Source of the DNA: Amoeboaphelidium occidentale
Taxonomy: Eukaryota; Aphelidiomycota; Aphelidea
Assembly: GCA_023515795.1 (NCBI GenBank)
Contig: JALGPX010000071.1
Span: forward strand, 30,282-57,348
Direction: 5' to 3'
DNA length: 27,067 nt
Shown here in pieces: positions 17,121 to 25,370 of the stretch. Position numbers and translations under genes: made by a program. Every line of letters begins with the position of its first letter. The stretch's first letter is position 1. The notes below the pieces were generated by a model that worked only from the letters and a program-made list of their open reading frames with translations, was not told the DNA's origin and searched no databases.

Positions 17121-17242
17121 ACTTACAGCTGCGATGGCGATTCGCCAGTATCTGAAATCCGTGCACAGTCGGGCTTCCAATCACGTTTGTTTCAAACGTT
17201 GCTCAAAGCACGACCTCGCCAAAATCCCAGAATTTTCAGAAA

Positions 17243-20200
17243 ATGTCTGGTAAAAACTCTTCAAAAGTTGCACCCGCGCCTCATAAGGTCCGTGGTTGGT
17301 GGTTCCTCGACGACTGGTTCTTCGGTTACGTCTATCGCATTGGATTTAACGCATGGCTCTACGACAGAGATGCTTTGAAGTTTGTCCTTGCGAAGGAAGA
17401 TTCTGCTCCTTTCAATGCCCAATTGATACTCGACAATTGGAATAAGGAGAAGCAAGAACATCCAAAGGATCCCTCAGTCTTTAGGGCTTTGTGGAAGTCT
17501 TACGGAAAGTATTATGCATTGGTTGGTTTGTACAAGTTGGTCTGGAGTATCTGTACATGGTTTACGGCATGGTATGGTTTGAAGATGTTGTTGGAATTCG
17601 TTCAGTATAAGCAGAGCCAATCTGTTGGTCAAGCATGGGCTCTGGCTTTGTTCTTGGGTTCATTCTTTAGTTCTATCGCAATTCATCAGTTGTATTCTCA
17701 GTGTAATCGTGTTGCAGTTCGTGTCAGGGCTGCGGTTTCATCTTTGGTTTACCGCAAAGCTTTGAGATTGTCTCGTGTTCGTGGGGGTGCTGGTGAAGTT
17801 ATTAACATTCTCACCGGTGATTTGCAGAGACTTGTTGATGCTGTTGCTAACGGTCACTTCTTGTGGTCTGCATTTATTGAAAGTGCTGCGATCATCATTA
17901 TCTCCTTCCTTGAAATTGGTATCTCTGCTATTCCTGCTCTTGGCTTTGTGATCTTGTTGTTGCCTTTACAAATGTATTTGGCTAGCAAAACATCTAATGC
18001 TAATCGTGAACAGACCGCAACTACTACTGAGAGAGTTCACATCATGTCTGAAATCTTGACTGCTATCAAATTGATCAAGTTTTATGCTTGGGAGAAACCT
18101 TTCAGGGCAAAGATCGATAAGATCAGAGAAAAGGAAATTGACTGCATTTACACTGCTATGATGATCAAGACTCTGAACTTTGCTATTGTCTTCTCTGTTC
18201 CTGTATTGATTGCTGTTTGTTCATTGGCTATGTACGTTAGCTTGGGCAATACATTGCAAGCTTCAACTGTTTTTGCTGTTTTATCTGTGTTCAACACACT
18301 CAGATATCCTCTTCTCTTACTTCCTATGTCTGTCAAAGGTTTCGCTTCTGGTAGAATCGCTTTGAAGAAATTGGATCGTTTCTTGGATTCTGAAGAAATC
18401 GAAGAATTGCAAATTGCTCCTGCTATTGCTGGTAATGAAGATTTGGCTTGCGAAATCAAAGATGCTGACTTCCGTTGGGATGGTGGTGACACTGATGCTC
18501 CAACCATTAAGGATATTAATTTAACAATCAAGAAAGGTCAAAAGGTTGCCGTTATCGGCGATGTTGGTGCTGGTAAATCATCTCTCTTGTGTGCTCTTCT
18601 CGGTCAAATCAGACAGACTAAAGGTGACAAATTGAAGGTCTTCGCATCCACATCGTATGTCAGTCAAGAAGCTTGGTTATTCAACGATACTCTTCGTCAG
18701 AATATTCTCTTCGGAAAAGACTACGACAAGGAAAAATATTTGGAAGTTGTTCGTGTTTCCGGTTTGCAAAGAGATTTGACCTTGTTGTTGGCTGGTGATC
18801 AAACTGAAATTGCTGAAAGAGGTGCTAACTTGTCTGGTGGTCAACGTCAGCGTACTTCTATCGCTCGTGCAGTTTACTATGATGCTGATATTATTCTCAT
18901 GGACGACGCACTATCTGCTGTTGATCAACATGTTGGTTCTCACATCTTTAACGAATGTATCATGGGTTACTTGAAGGACAAGACCGTTATTATGGCTATT
19001 CACCAGTTGCAGTACTTGAGTCAAATGGACTGGATTGTTATGATGAAGGATGGCGTAATTGAAAGACAAGGAACCTTCGAAGAATTGATGAAGTACGACA
19101 AGTTCAGCGATCTTATTTCAAGACACGTTGATAGTGGAGAAATCGAAGAAGCTGATGATGAGCCTGAAGTTTCAAACGACAAGAATTTCGAATTGCCTGC
19201 ACCTCCTCCACAAATGGTTATCAAGGTTGATGGTGAACAGAGCAATGAAGACAAGGCTTTGGCAGCAGAGCAACAGAACATTATGACAATTTCTTCTGCC
19301 AACATGATGTACAATGAACTCTCTATGAGAAAATTGCACACAGTTGATGAGAGATCTGTCAGAACCATGTTGGAAAGAAACTCTTTGGCATCTTTCTCTC
19401 GTGCTGGTGGTCGTCGTGTTGACATCAAGACTGCTATTGAACAGAATGAATACTCTGTTTATAGCATTAAGGATGTTCAGCCAGTTGAGAAAAACGACGA
19501 TGACATGCAAAAAGCTAAGGGTAAAATTACTGTTGAAGACAAATCCGCTGATTTCACCCTTGGTCATTGTATCAGCGTTTACGCAAAAGCTTACAATGGG
19601 GCAATTATTTTTACTCTTGCATGTCTTTTCTTCTTCTTAGTCCATGGTATTCGTATTGGTTCTGATTACTGGTTACGTTTATGGGTTCCAAGAGTTGGTG
19701 GATTTTCTGATGCTGTATACCTCGGTGTTTACGCTGGTGCAGTCTTCTTATTCGCTACTGGTGTTTTCTTGAGAGGATGGTGGATGTCTTACTTGAACGT
19801 CAAGAAGTCTAGTTTCTTACACTCTCAGCTGTTCCACTCTGTCATGCGCGCTCCTATGTCTTTGTTCGATTCTACTCCTGTTGGAAGAATTCTAGCTGCC
19901 TTCTCCAAGCACATGCTTCACGTTGATGATATTATGCCTGATGCTTTGTTCCAGTTCCTTCAGTACGCTCCACTTGGTTTGGGTGCTTTGATTCTTTGCG
20001 CTGTTATCGTTCCTTACAACTACATTCCTGTCCTTGTTTTGGTTGCTATTGCTTCTGCTGTGGTTTACTTTTCCGGAAAGGCTGAAGATAAGACTAAAGC
20101 TTTGGAAGCTATTACTCGTCCACCTATTTATGCTCATCTGACTTGCACCCTTGAAGGTTTGTTGAGTATCAGATCCTATCATGCTGAAGCACGTTTCGAT

Positions 20201-21418
20201 CAAATGAACTTGGCTGCTCTGGACGATAATCACAGCAACTTGATGGCTATGAACATGGTCAAGTCTTGGATCGCTTTGAACTTGGATATTCTTTCTTCTC
20301 TTTTCGTTTACGGAACTGCTCTCTTGATTGTTGTTAACCCATCTATTCCTGACAGAGGCTCTGTTGCTGGTTTGGCTTTATCTAATGCATTGCAGATGTT
20401 GGTCTTTGTCCAATGGACTGTAAGAATGTTTGGTGACGTCATTTCACAAATGAGTTCAGTTGGTCAGATTGACTACTATGGTACTAAAATCACTCCTGAA
20501 GCTCCTGCAAACATTCCAGAGACACATCCTGGCAAAGACTGGCCACAAACTGGTACCATCAACTTTGAAAATGTTGTTTTGAGATATACTCCAAACGGTG
20601 TCAACGTTTTGAAGAATGTCTCATGGAAGGTTTATCCTGGGGAAAAGATAGGTATTGTTGGCGCGACGGGATCAGGAAAATCTACTCTCCTGGTTGCCTT
20701 ACTCAGAATCGTTGAAAGTTATGCTGGAAAAATTACAATCGATGGTGTGGACATCTCTAAGATCGGATTGGAGGAATTGAGATCATGCATTGCAATCATT
20801 CCTCAGGAACCAGTCCTGTTCAAGGGTACTGTGCGCTCCAATCTCGATCCGTTTAACAAGGCTACTGATGACGAAATCTGGAAAGCGTTGGAAGCAGTCT
20901 ACCTAAAAGACAATATTGCTGTTCGTCCTGGCAAATTGGACTCTGAAGTCATTGAAAATGGTAAAAACTTCTCCTTAGGTCAGAGACAACTCTTCTGTAT
21001 TGCTCGCGCTATCTTATCCAAGAGTAAGGTCCTTGTTTTGGACGAAGCTACTGCGAATGTTTCTCCTGAAACTGACATGCTTATCCAAAAAGCCATCAGA
21101 GACAACTTCAATGATTTGACTGTTCTTACTATCGCTCACAGACTCAACACGGTCATTGATTCTACTCGTGTCTTAGTTATGGATGCTGGTCAACTCGTTG
21201 AGTTTGATGAACCGTTGAATCTTTTAAAGAAAGACAAAGGTAATTTCAAGCATTTAGTCAGTTGCACTGGTCCTGCTACCGCAAAACGTTTGTATGACAT
21301 GGCCGAGGAAGCTTATGAAAGCAACAGTTATTTGCGTCACTACTACGAGCAAGATCAAGCGCTAGCACCAAAGGGTAACTTGGATATTCAACAGTTCGCA
21401 TCTGGAAACCAGAAGTAA
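17243..21418 (+). CDS. ABC transporter, subfamily C (MRP type, without TMD0)
   Basis: A full-length ATP-driven exporter of the MRP/ABCC group, probably at the plasma or vacuolar membrane, moving conjugated organic anions or drugs. The 1391 residues are arranged TMD1-NBD1-TMD2-NBD2, with only a short cytosolic N-terminus, so the extra TMD0 of long MRPs is absent. NBD1 has Walker A GDVGAGKSS (439-447), LSGGQ (530-534) and Walker B LMDDALSAVD. The catalytic Glu is replaced by Asp (D555), as is common in ABCC NBD1. NBD2 has GATGSGKST (1140-1148), FSLGQ (1243-1247), LDEAT (catalytic E1268) and H1299. The NBD2 D-loop reads ANVSPETD, with Ser at 1274 where Asp is expected. A linker of about 150 residues between the halves is charged. 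Codons are strongly biased to GCT, GGT, TTG and AAG, suggesting high expression. No intron is needed. Confidence 0.96.
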   Translation: MSGKNSSKVAPAPHKVRGWWFLDDWFFGYVYRIGFNAWLYDRDALKFVLAKEDSAPFNAQLILDNWNKEKQEHPKDPSVFRALWKSYGKYYALVGLYKLVWSICTWFTAWYGLKMLLEFVQYKQSQSVGQAWALALFLGSFFSSIAIHQLYSQCNRVAVRVRAAVSSLVYRKALRLSRVRGGAGEVINILTGDLQRLVDAVANGHFLWSAFIESAAIIIISFLEIGISAIPALGFVILLLPLQMYLASKTSNANREQTATTTERVHIMSEILTAIKLIKFYAWEKPFRAKIDKIREKEIDCIYTAMMIKTLNFAIVFSVPVLIAVCSLAMYVSLGNTLQASTVFAVLSVFNTLRYPLLLLPMSVKGFASGRIALKKLDRFLDSEEIEELQIAPAIAGNEDLACEIKDADFRWDGGDTDAPTIKDINLTIKKGQKVAVIGDVGAGKSSLLCALLGQIRQTKGDKLKVFASTSYVSQEAWLFNDTLRQNILFGKDYDKEKYLEVVRVSGLQRDLTLLLAGDQTEIAERGANLSGGQRQRTSIARAVYYDADIILMDDALSAVDQHVGSHIFNECIMGYLKDKTVIMAIHQLQYLSQMDWIVMMKDGVIERQGTFEELMKYDKFSDLISRHVDSGEIEEADDEPEVSNDKNFELPAPPPQMVIKVDGEQSNEDKALAAEQQNIMTISSANMMYNELSMRKLHTVDERSVRTMLERNSLASFSRAGGRRVDIKTAIEQNEYSVYSIKDVQPVEKNDDDMQKAKGKITVEDKSADFTLGHCISVYAKAYNGAIIFTLACLFFFLVHGIRIGSDYWLRLWVPRVGGFSDAVYLGVYAGAVFLFATGVFLRGWWMSYLNVKKSSFLHSQLFHSVMRAPMSLFDSTPVGRILAAFSKHMLHVDDIMPDALFQFLQYAPLGLGALILCAVIVPYNYIPVLVLVAIASAVVYFSGKAEDKTKALEAITRPPIYAHLTCTLEGLLSIRSYHAEARFDQMNLAALDDNHSNLMAMNMVKSWIALNLDILSSLFVYGTALLIVVNPSIPDRGSVAGLALSNALQMLVFVQWTVRMFGDVISQMSSVGQIDYYGTKITPEAPANIPETHPGKDWPQTGTINFENVVLRYTPNGVNVLKNVSWKVYPGEKIGIVGATGSGKSTLLVALLRIVESYAGKITIDGVDISKIGLEELRSCIAIIPQEPVLFKGTVRSNLDPFNKATDDEIWKALEAVYLKDNIAVRPGKLDSEVIENGKNFSLGQRQLFCIARAILSKSKVLVLDEATANVSPETDMLIQKAIRDNFNDLTVLTIAHRLNTVIDSTRVLVMDAGQLVEFDEPLNLLKKDKGNFKHLVSCTGPATAKRLYDMAEEAYESNSYLRHYYEQDQALAPKGNLDIQQFASGNQK

Positions 21419-21454
21419 TCAATAATCATATGAATGATAATAAAAAATAATCGT

Positions 21455-21952
21455 TTATTTGTTCATCAAGGCGCTGTTCATCATTGGTGTGTGAGGTGAG
21501 TCGTAAGGCTTTAGAGGTCCAGACAACTTCAACAATCGGCCCTTGTTTCTAATATTGTACACGAACCAAGGCAGTACCTCTTTCTCCTTTACGTCTTCAC
21601 TTAGCCATAATTTCTTTACTTCTTCAGCTAACCGTTTCCTCTTTGGGCATCCAACAGGACACTCTTCTTCCTCCAATCGCCTCTTTTTGTTTTGATACTC
21701 TTCGTAATGCGGGTCATGCATTGAAGTATTTGAGCTGACAGAATTCAAAGGCGCAACGTAAGACGGGCGAGCATTCTTCATCTTCATCAACGCAGACACG
21801 GTAAACGTTTCAAAATCCACAAGCGAAATGTAATCAGGTTCGCGATTTGATTGTTGTTGCGGCGCATTAGTGACGACAGGAGCATCGTTGCTTTCCCGTT
21901 CATCTCTAACGATGGAGTTTTGTAATAAAATGAGTTGAGGTGAAGTTTCCAT
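21455..21952 (-). CDS. Short basic, probably nuclear protein of unknown function
   Basis: I do not recognise the 165-residue product. The N-terminal third is polar and Gln/Asn-containing. A strong bipartite basic signal, KKRRLEEEE ... CPKRKRLAEEVKK (about residues 89-114), suggests nuclear import. It contains a possible zinc-related CPVGCPKRK pair of cysteines. The C-terminal part (LPWFVYNIRNKGRLLKLSGP, then PYDSPHTPMM) looks conserved and could be a binding motif. The gene is tail-to-tail with the ABC transporter, with 36 bp between stop codons. It may be a fungus-specific transcription-related protein, but that is a guess from composition. Confidence 0.7.
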   Translation of the reverse strand: METSPQLILLQNSIVRDERESNDAPVVTNAPQQQSNREPDYISLVDFETFTVSALMKMKNARPSYVAPLNSVSSNTSMHDPHYEEYQNKKRRLEEEECPVGCPKRKRLAEEVKKLWLSEDVKEKEVLPWFVYNIRNKGRLLKLSGPLKPYDSPHTPMMNSALMNK

Positions 21953-22576
21953 ATCAAAGTTGGAATTACAGGGGAATCACAAAAAAATTCTATCAAAGGG
22001 GCAAAGCTCACGAAATAATTTCAGCAAAAGGGACAATTATGGAACAGATATTCGAAAAGTTTATTGCGCAGAGCTCCAGCTCAAGCGTCTACATGCTGCG
22101 AACTGGAGTGCGAATGAGCTTTCTTAAAGGGGGTATATCTAGCTCCCTCTGAGCCCTGCAAGTTATGTTCCTTATGTTTACATGAGTTGAAACAGACAAA
22201 GTTTTGGGCGGTTAAAGTCTGTAATTTAGATTGCTTAACTGTTTGGAACAGGGACATCAACGCTGCACGAAATATCAGACATGTTTTCTTGGATTTGAAT
22301 GCAAATGAAGGTAAAAGACCGCTTGCGTTCTCCAGGAAGAATCGTGCATGATGTTTCGTCAGCTAACTGCAAAATTTAATTGGTGGAGAAAGGTGATTAT
22401 GCTTCCACAGTCTCCACCAGCGTAGCCGAGAAATCTTGCGATTCGTGTGACGCTCTTCTAAGTAAGATTTGGTTTTATTTGAACTAATCCTGTAGCGAAG
22501 GGCCAGTTATTAGTAATAATGCGAAATGGTAAAAATAAAGTAATACGGAACTTAATGTGAAGATAAGTATAAAGTA
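21953..22576. other. Longest gene-poor gap (624 bp)
   Basis: It lies between the 5' end of the nuclear unknown protein and the first cyclin's stop. It contains a perfect 9-bp inverted repeat (22381-22389 with 22411-22419). A 58-codon minus-strand frame (22257-22081, MSLFQTVKQSKLQT at its start) has a basic N-terminus but no family match. No tRNA or known RNA was recognised. Confidence 0.5.
22381..22419. repeat. Perfect 9-bp hairpin (TGGTGGAGA/TCTCCACCA)
   Basis: The arms 22381-22389 and 22411-22419 are exact reverse complements around a 21-nt loop that itself contains TTCCAC. It lies in a gene-free stretch about 160 bp downstream of the first cyclin's stop. It could be part of a structured RNA or an RNA 3' end; no C/D or H/ACA boxes in the right places were found. 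Confidence 0.5.
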
Positions 22577-23155
22577 TCACGTACTTGCTACTAAAGCCAA
22601 GTACTTTGCGGAAGGCAACTTGGAATTGCTCGACTCAGATCCAGTATCAGGTGTAATTTTTTCAATATCTTGGACACACGTGACCAGAGTTTGTATCTCG
22701 ACTCTGTCTTCAGTGTTAGAGTAGACAAATGACAAAGATTCCAGATCCTTTGCGAACATACTCAAAGTGCTGAGTTTGAACCAGACTTTATAATTCAAAG
22801 CCTTTAGGAACTCATTTTCCATCGTATTGACATCGTGCAATGGAATTTTCGACAGTTTTGACCAGACAGCGTTTGTGTAGGATTTATCATCAAGAACTTT
22901 GTTCGCGAGTATCAGACCAACCAGAATTAGGCGATACTCAACACCGCGTATTTCTGCGCTGTACTTCTTTGATAGAATTGATCTGATACGTACACAATAT
23001 GCTAGTGCAAGCAAGATCGTGCGTCTACAAACTCGAGTAGTTGTGACAAGCTGCAATATGAACTGCGCCAAAGAATCCAGATCCTGCTGTGATGGTTTCT
23101 GTTCATGCCACTGATTAAACAGTACACTAGCGGCGAACTGCGAGATTGATTTCAT
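22577..23155 (-). CDS. Pcl/Pho80-type cyclin, tandem copy 1
   Basis: A cyclin expected to activate a Pho85/Cdk5-type kinase in G1 control, polarity or nutrient signalling. The 192-residue protein is one cyclin box with little else. Diagnostic blocks are VEYRLILVGLILANKVLDD, YTNAVWSKLSKIPLHDVN and MENEFLKALNYKVWF; K and E in LANK and MENEFL are the usual CDK-contact residues. The start MKSISQFAASVLFNQW matches the N-termini of the two neighbouring paralogues (helix 1 before the box). The end SAKYLALVAST resembles SAKQLPIVSSS of copy 2, which supports the chosen stop. It is one of three tandem same-strand copies. Confidence 0.9.
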   Translation of the reverse strand: MKSISQFAASVLFNQWHEQKPSQQDLDSLAQFILQLVTTTRVCRRTILLALAYCVRIRSILSKKYSAEIRGVEYRLILVGLILANKVLDDKSYTNAVWSKLSKIPLHDVNTMENEFLKALNYKVWFKLSTLSMFAKDLESLSFVYSNTEDRVEIQTLVTCVQDIEKITPDTGSESSNSKLPSAKYLALVAST

Positions 23156-23325
23156 AAGGGACTTGTTTCAATTCTGAGTCACAAAAATCTGCAAGTGACA
23201 TATCATGTTCTAGAACTTTACCTGACAGTTAGTTGGTCATTCCTCTGGTGATTGGCGTATTTAGCCGAACGGAAGCCGATTTTAGTTTTTCCCACCTCAA
23301 GGAACAACAAAACGTATTTATTTAT

Positions 23326-23946
23326 TTATTGAGCTACAGGCAAGGTATCAGAGCTAGAAACAATTGGAAGCTGCTTTGCTGAGAATGTAGCAACTTTGAT
23401 ATCATCGTATTGATCTGTAAAACGACATTGTCTTTCTTCAAAAGAGTGTATCAGTGACTGAACTGTGAGTAAACTCGAAGGCTTACAATACTTCATAGCA
23501 AGCAAGTTGAGATCCTTCAAGAAATCTTCCATTAAATTAGCCTTGAACCAAACGCGGTAACTAAGAAGCTGCAACAATTCAGTTTCCATCTTGTTCAGTT
23601 CTCGTAACGGTATTTGACTTATAAGACTCCATTCCGCATTACGAAACGGATTGTCATCAAGAACCTTATTAGCGATAATCAAACTTGTGATGAAGATTCT
23701 GTAAACTACGCCATGATTATCACGTTCATCATGCTGTTTCAACAACGTACTCAGCTTGCTACTTAAAGCAAGACACAAAATCAGTGTGAAGTAGCTAATT
23801 TGAGTCTTCTCCGTGATTTTGGCAATGAACTTGTAGAGCTTTTTGAATTGATCAAGAGTTGGATCACCACCAACTTGCCACTGTCTCAACAACACGATAG
23901 TCGCAAACTCAATAAGCAAGGTGTACTTCTTGTGTTCAGTTTCCAT
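23326..23946 (-). CDS. Pcl/Pho80-type cyclin, tandem copy 2
   Basis: A 206-residue cyclin of the same group as its neighbours. The start is the ATG at 23946 (METEHKKYT); the open frame extends upstream only to a TTG. Core blocks are VVYRIFITSLIIANKVLDD, FRNAEWSLISQIPLRELN and METELLQLLSYRVWF. It has diverged well from copy 1, so the duplication is old. A TGACGTAA element (bZIP/CRE-like), about 60 bp upstream of the start near 24003-24010, is a candidate promoter site. Confidence 0.9.
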   Translation of the reverse strand: METEHKKYTLLIEFATIVLLRQWQVGGDPTLDQFKKLYKFIAKITEKTQISYFTLILCLALSSKLSTLLKQHDERDNHGVVYRIFITSLIIANKVLDDNPFRNAEWSLISQIPLRELNKMETELLQLLSYRVWFKANLMEDFLKDLNLLAMKYCKPSSLLTVQSLIHSFEERQCRFTDQYDDIKVATFSAKQLPIVSSSDTLPVAQ

Positions 23947-24353
23947 GTCGTAACCCGAATGATGAAATTCTGACGGCAATTGTAGTGCATATATTTAGAC
24001 CGTGACGTAATCAAATGACTGTCAATTACCATGGCGTCATCGGATACATCTAAACTATGAACGGTCAGGTCATAGAATCTCTCACATTGATATCTCCTAG
24101 TTTCAGTGGTCTTTCGTGAATGATTTCAGTGCGAGCCGTTGTAACCACCGACAAACCTCGTTCCCTTTGAAACTTAAAGCTGGTAATCAAAATGATATGA
24201 CCGACATCGTAGTTAATTCTCGGTAACACTCAGGATGTAGTCATTCACTTAGCAACATGATAAGCATTAACATTTATTGAAATAGGAATTGATTATTAAT
24301 TGAAACAGTTAACAAAACGTGTTGGTAAAGATAAAGAACAAAGATGATAAGAA
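23947..24353. other. Intergenic region between cyclin copies 2 and 3
   Basis: A 407-bp AT-rich gap holding the copy 2 promoter, with a CRE-like TGACGTAA near 24003, and the 3' flank of copy 3. No exon, RNA gene or repeat was recognised. Confidence 0.45.
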
Positions 24354-24881
24354 TTAATCAAAATGCAGTGCACTTCTTACAATGTCTTGAACAGCGGCCA
24401 GCTCATGATACTGTAAACCAAATTGATCAAGCGAATCTAGGATACTCAGCAAAAAGCGCTTCAAACAACTGAACGAGAGCCAAACTTGGAAACCCAATAC
24501 ACCAAGATACTCTCGTTCCATAGCACTGATCTCCTCAAGTGATACCAAAGATATTTTACTCCAAGCCACATTGGTGTATGCTTTATCATTGACAATTTTG
24601 TCAACGAGTATCAGAGACATCAACAGTAACCTACACCCACAACCTTTTGCTTGATTGTTTGGCGTTCTTTTAATATGAGGCACTAGTTTAGTACAAAGAT
24701 ACAATGCGTACAGTACATTATACTCTGGGACTTTTGATCTTCTTAGGAGTAACATACAAAAGCGTTTCAACTGATTGCTTTCCTTTCGCCCAACCTGTGC
24801 CGGTGATAAGTACCATTCTCGTAGAATAAAAGCAGATGCGAACTTTGAGAGCGCACTTAGTTCCCGTGACATGAAACTCAT
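24354..24881 (-). CDS. Pcl/Pho80-type cyclin, tandem copy 3
   Basis: A 175-residue, box-only cyclin, the most divergent of the three. The start chosen is the ATG at 24881 (MSFMSRELSALSKFASAFIL), which aligns with the starts of the other copies; 24872 is also possible. The frame stays open to 25088, but that part is antisense to uL14m and is not credible. Core blocks are CRLLLMSLILVDKIVND, YTNVAWSKISLVSLEEIS and MEREYLGVLGFQVWL; LVDK-IVND departs from the usual ANK-LDD. The start codon lies 55 bp from the uL14m start on the other strand. Confidence 0.88.
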   Translation of the reverse strand: MSFMSRELSALSKFASAFILREWYLSPAQVGRKESNQLKRFCMLLLRRSKVPEYNVLYALYLCTKLVPHIKRTPNNQAKGCGCRLLLMSLILVDKIVNDKAYTNVAWSKISLVSLEEISAMEREYLGVLGFQVWLSFSCLKRFLLSILDSLDQFGLQYHELAAVQDIVRSALHFD

Positions 24882-24936
24882 CCGCAAAATGTTTGGGTTA
24901 TTTATAGCTAAAGATGCAGTTCCTTTTTTTGTAGAG
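24882..24936. promoter_or_regulatory. 55-bp divergent promoter, cyclin copy 3 and uL14m
   Basis: Only 55 bp separate the two opposed start codons. In-frame upstream ATGs of uL14m at 24889 and 24871 would make the spacing even smaller or create overlap. Promoter elements for at least one gene must lie inside the other coding region. Confidence 0.5.
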
Positions 24937-25341
24937 ATGATCATTTCGCAATCCGTTGTCAAGGTGTTGGATAATTCCGGTGCAAACCTGGTAAAAGTCT
25001 TCAATGTGCTGGGAAAGAAGAAAATCGTTGGTAGACTCGGTGATATCGTCGTAGGTTCAGTTAAGCAGACTAAACTATTGGAAGACACTAAAGCAAACTC
25101 GCGAGTTCAAAAGGTATCAAAGGGCCAAGTGGTACGCGGAGTTCTAGTAAGATGCAAAAAGGAAACGCGTAGAGAGGATGGTTCTTATATCAGGTTCGAT
25201 GATAATGCGATTGTGCTGGTGGAGTTAGACAAGAAGAAGGGCGTTGTCCCAAAAGGCACACGAGTTACCGGTGTCATAGCACAGGAACTTCGCAAGAAAA
25301 ACATGACGAAAATCCTGAGCTTAAGCCCTCTTATTGTTTAA
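24937..25341 (+). CDS. uL14m: Mitochondrial large-subunit ribosomal protein uL14m
   Basis: A core protein of the mitochondrial large ribosomal subunit, at the interface with the small subunit. The 134-residue product starts MIISQSVVKVLDNSGAN, which aligns with the N-terminus of yeast Mrpl38. It contains the L14 signature region (GDIVVGSVKQ ... KGQVVRGVLVRCKKETRREDGSYIRFDDNAIVLV). The C-terminus PKGTRVTGVIAQELR is typical. Bacterial L14 is about 122 residues, so the length fits. Two in-frame ATGs upstream (24889, 24871) could add a short extension. The next gene begins 29 bp after the stop. Confidence 0.93.
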   Translation: MIISQSVVKVLDNSGANLVKVFNVLGKKKIVGRLGDIVVGSVKQTKLLEDTKANSRVQKVSKGQVVRGVLVRCKKETRREDGSYIRFDDNAIVLVELDKKKGVVPKGTRVTGVIAQELRKKNMTKILSLSPLIV

Positions 25342-25370
25342 TAGAAATCCCATAATCTCTTGTTCCGAAG

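Noticed and set aside
18148-20233. Several minus-strand frames of 110-135 codons inside the ABC transporter
   Set aside because: They are antisense shadows produced by the strong codon bias of the transporter.
22081-22257. 58-codon minus-strand frame with a basic N-terminus
   Set aside because: There is no family resemblance, and a frame of this length is expected by chance in a 600-bp gap; only noted in the intergenic entry.
24882-25088. N-terminal extension of cyclin copy 3
   Set aside because: It is antisense to the conserved uL14m start, and the paralogues begin at the position chosen.
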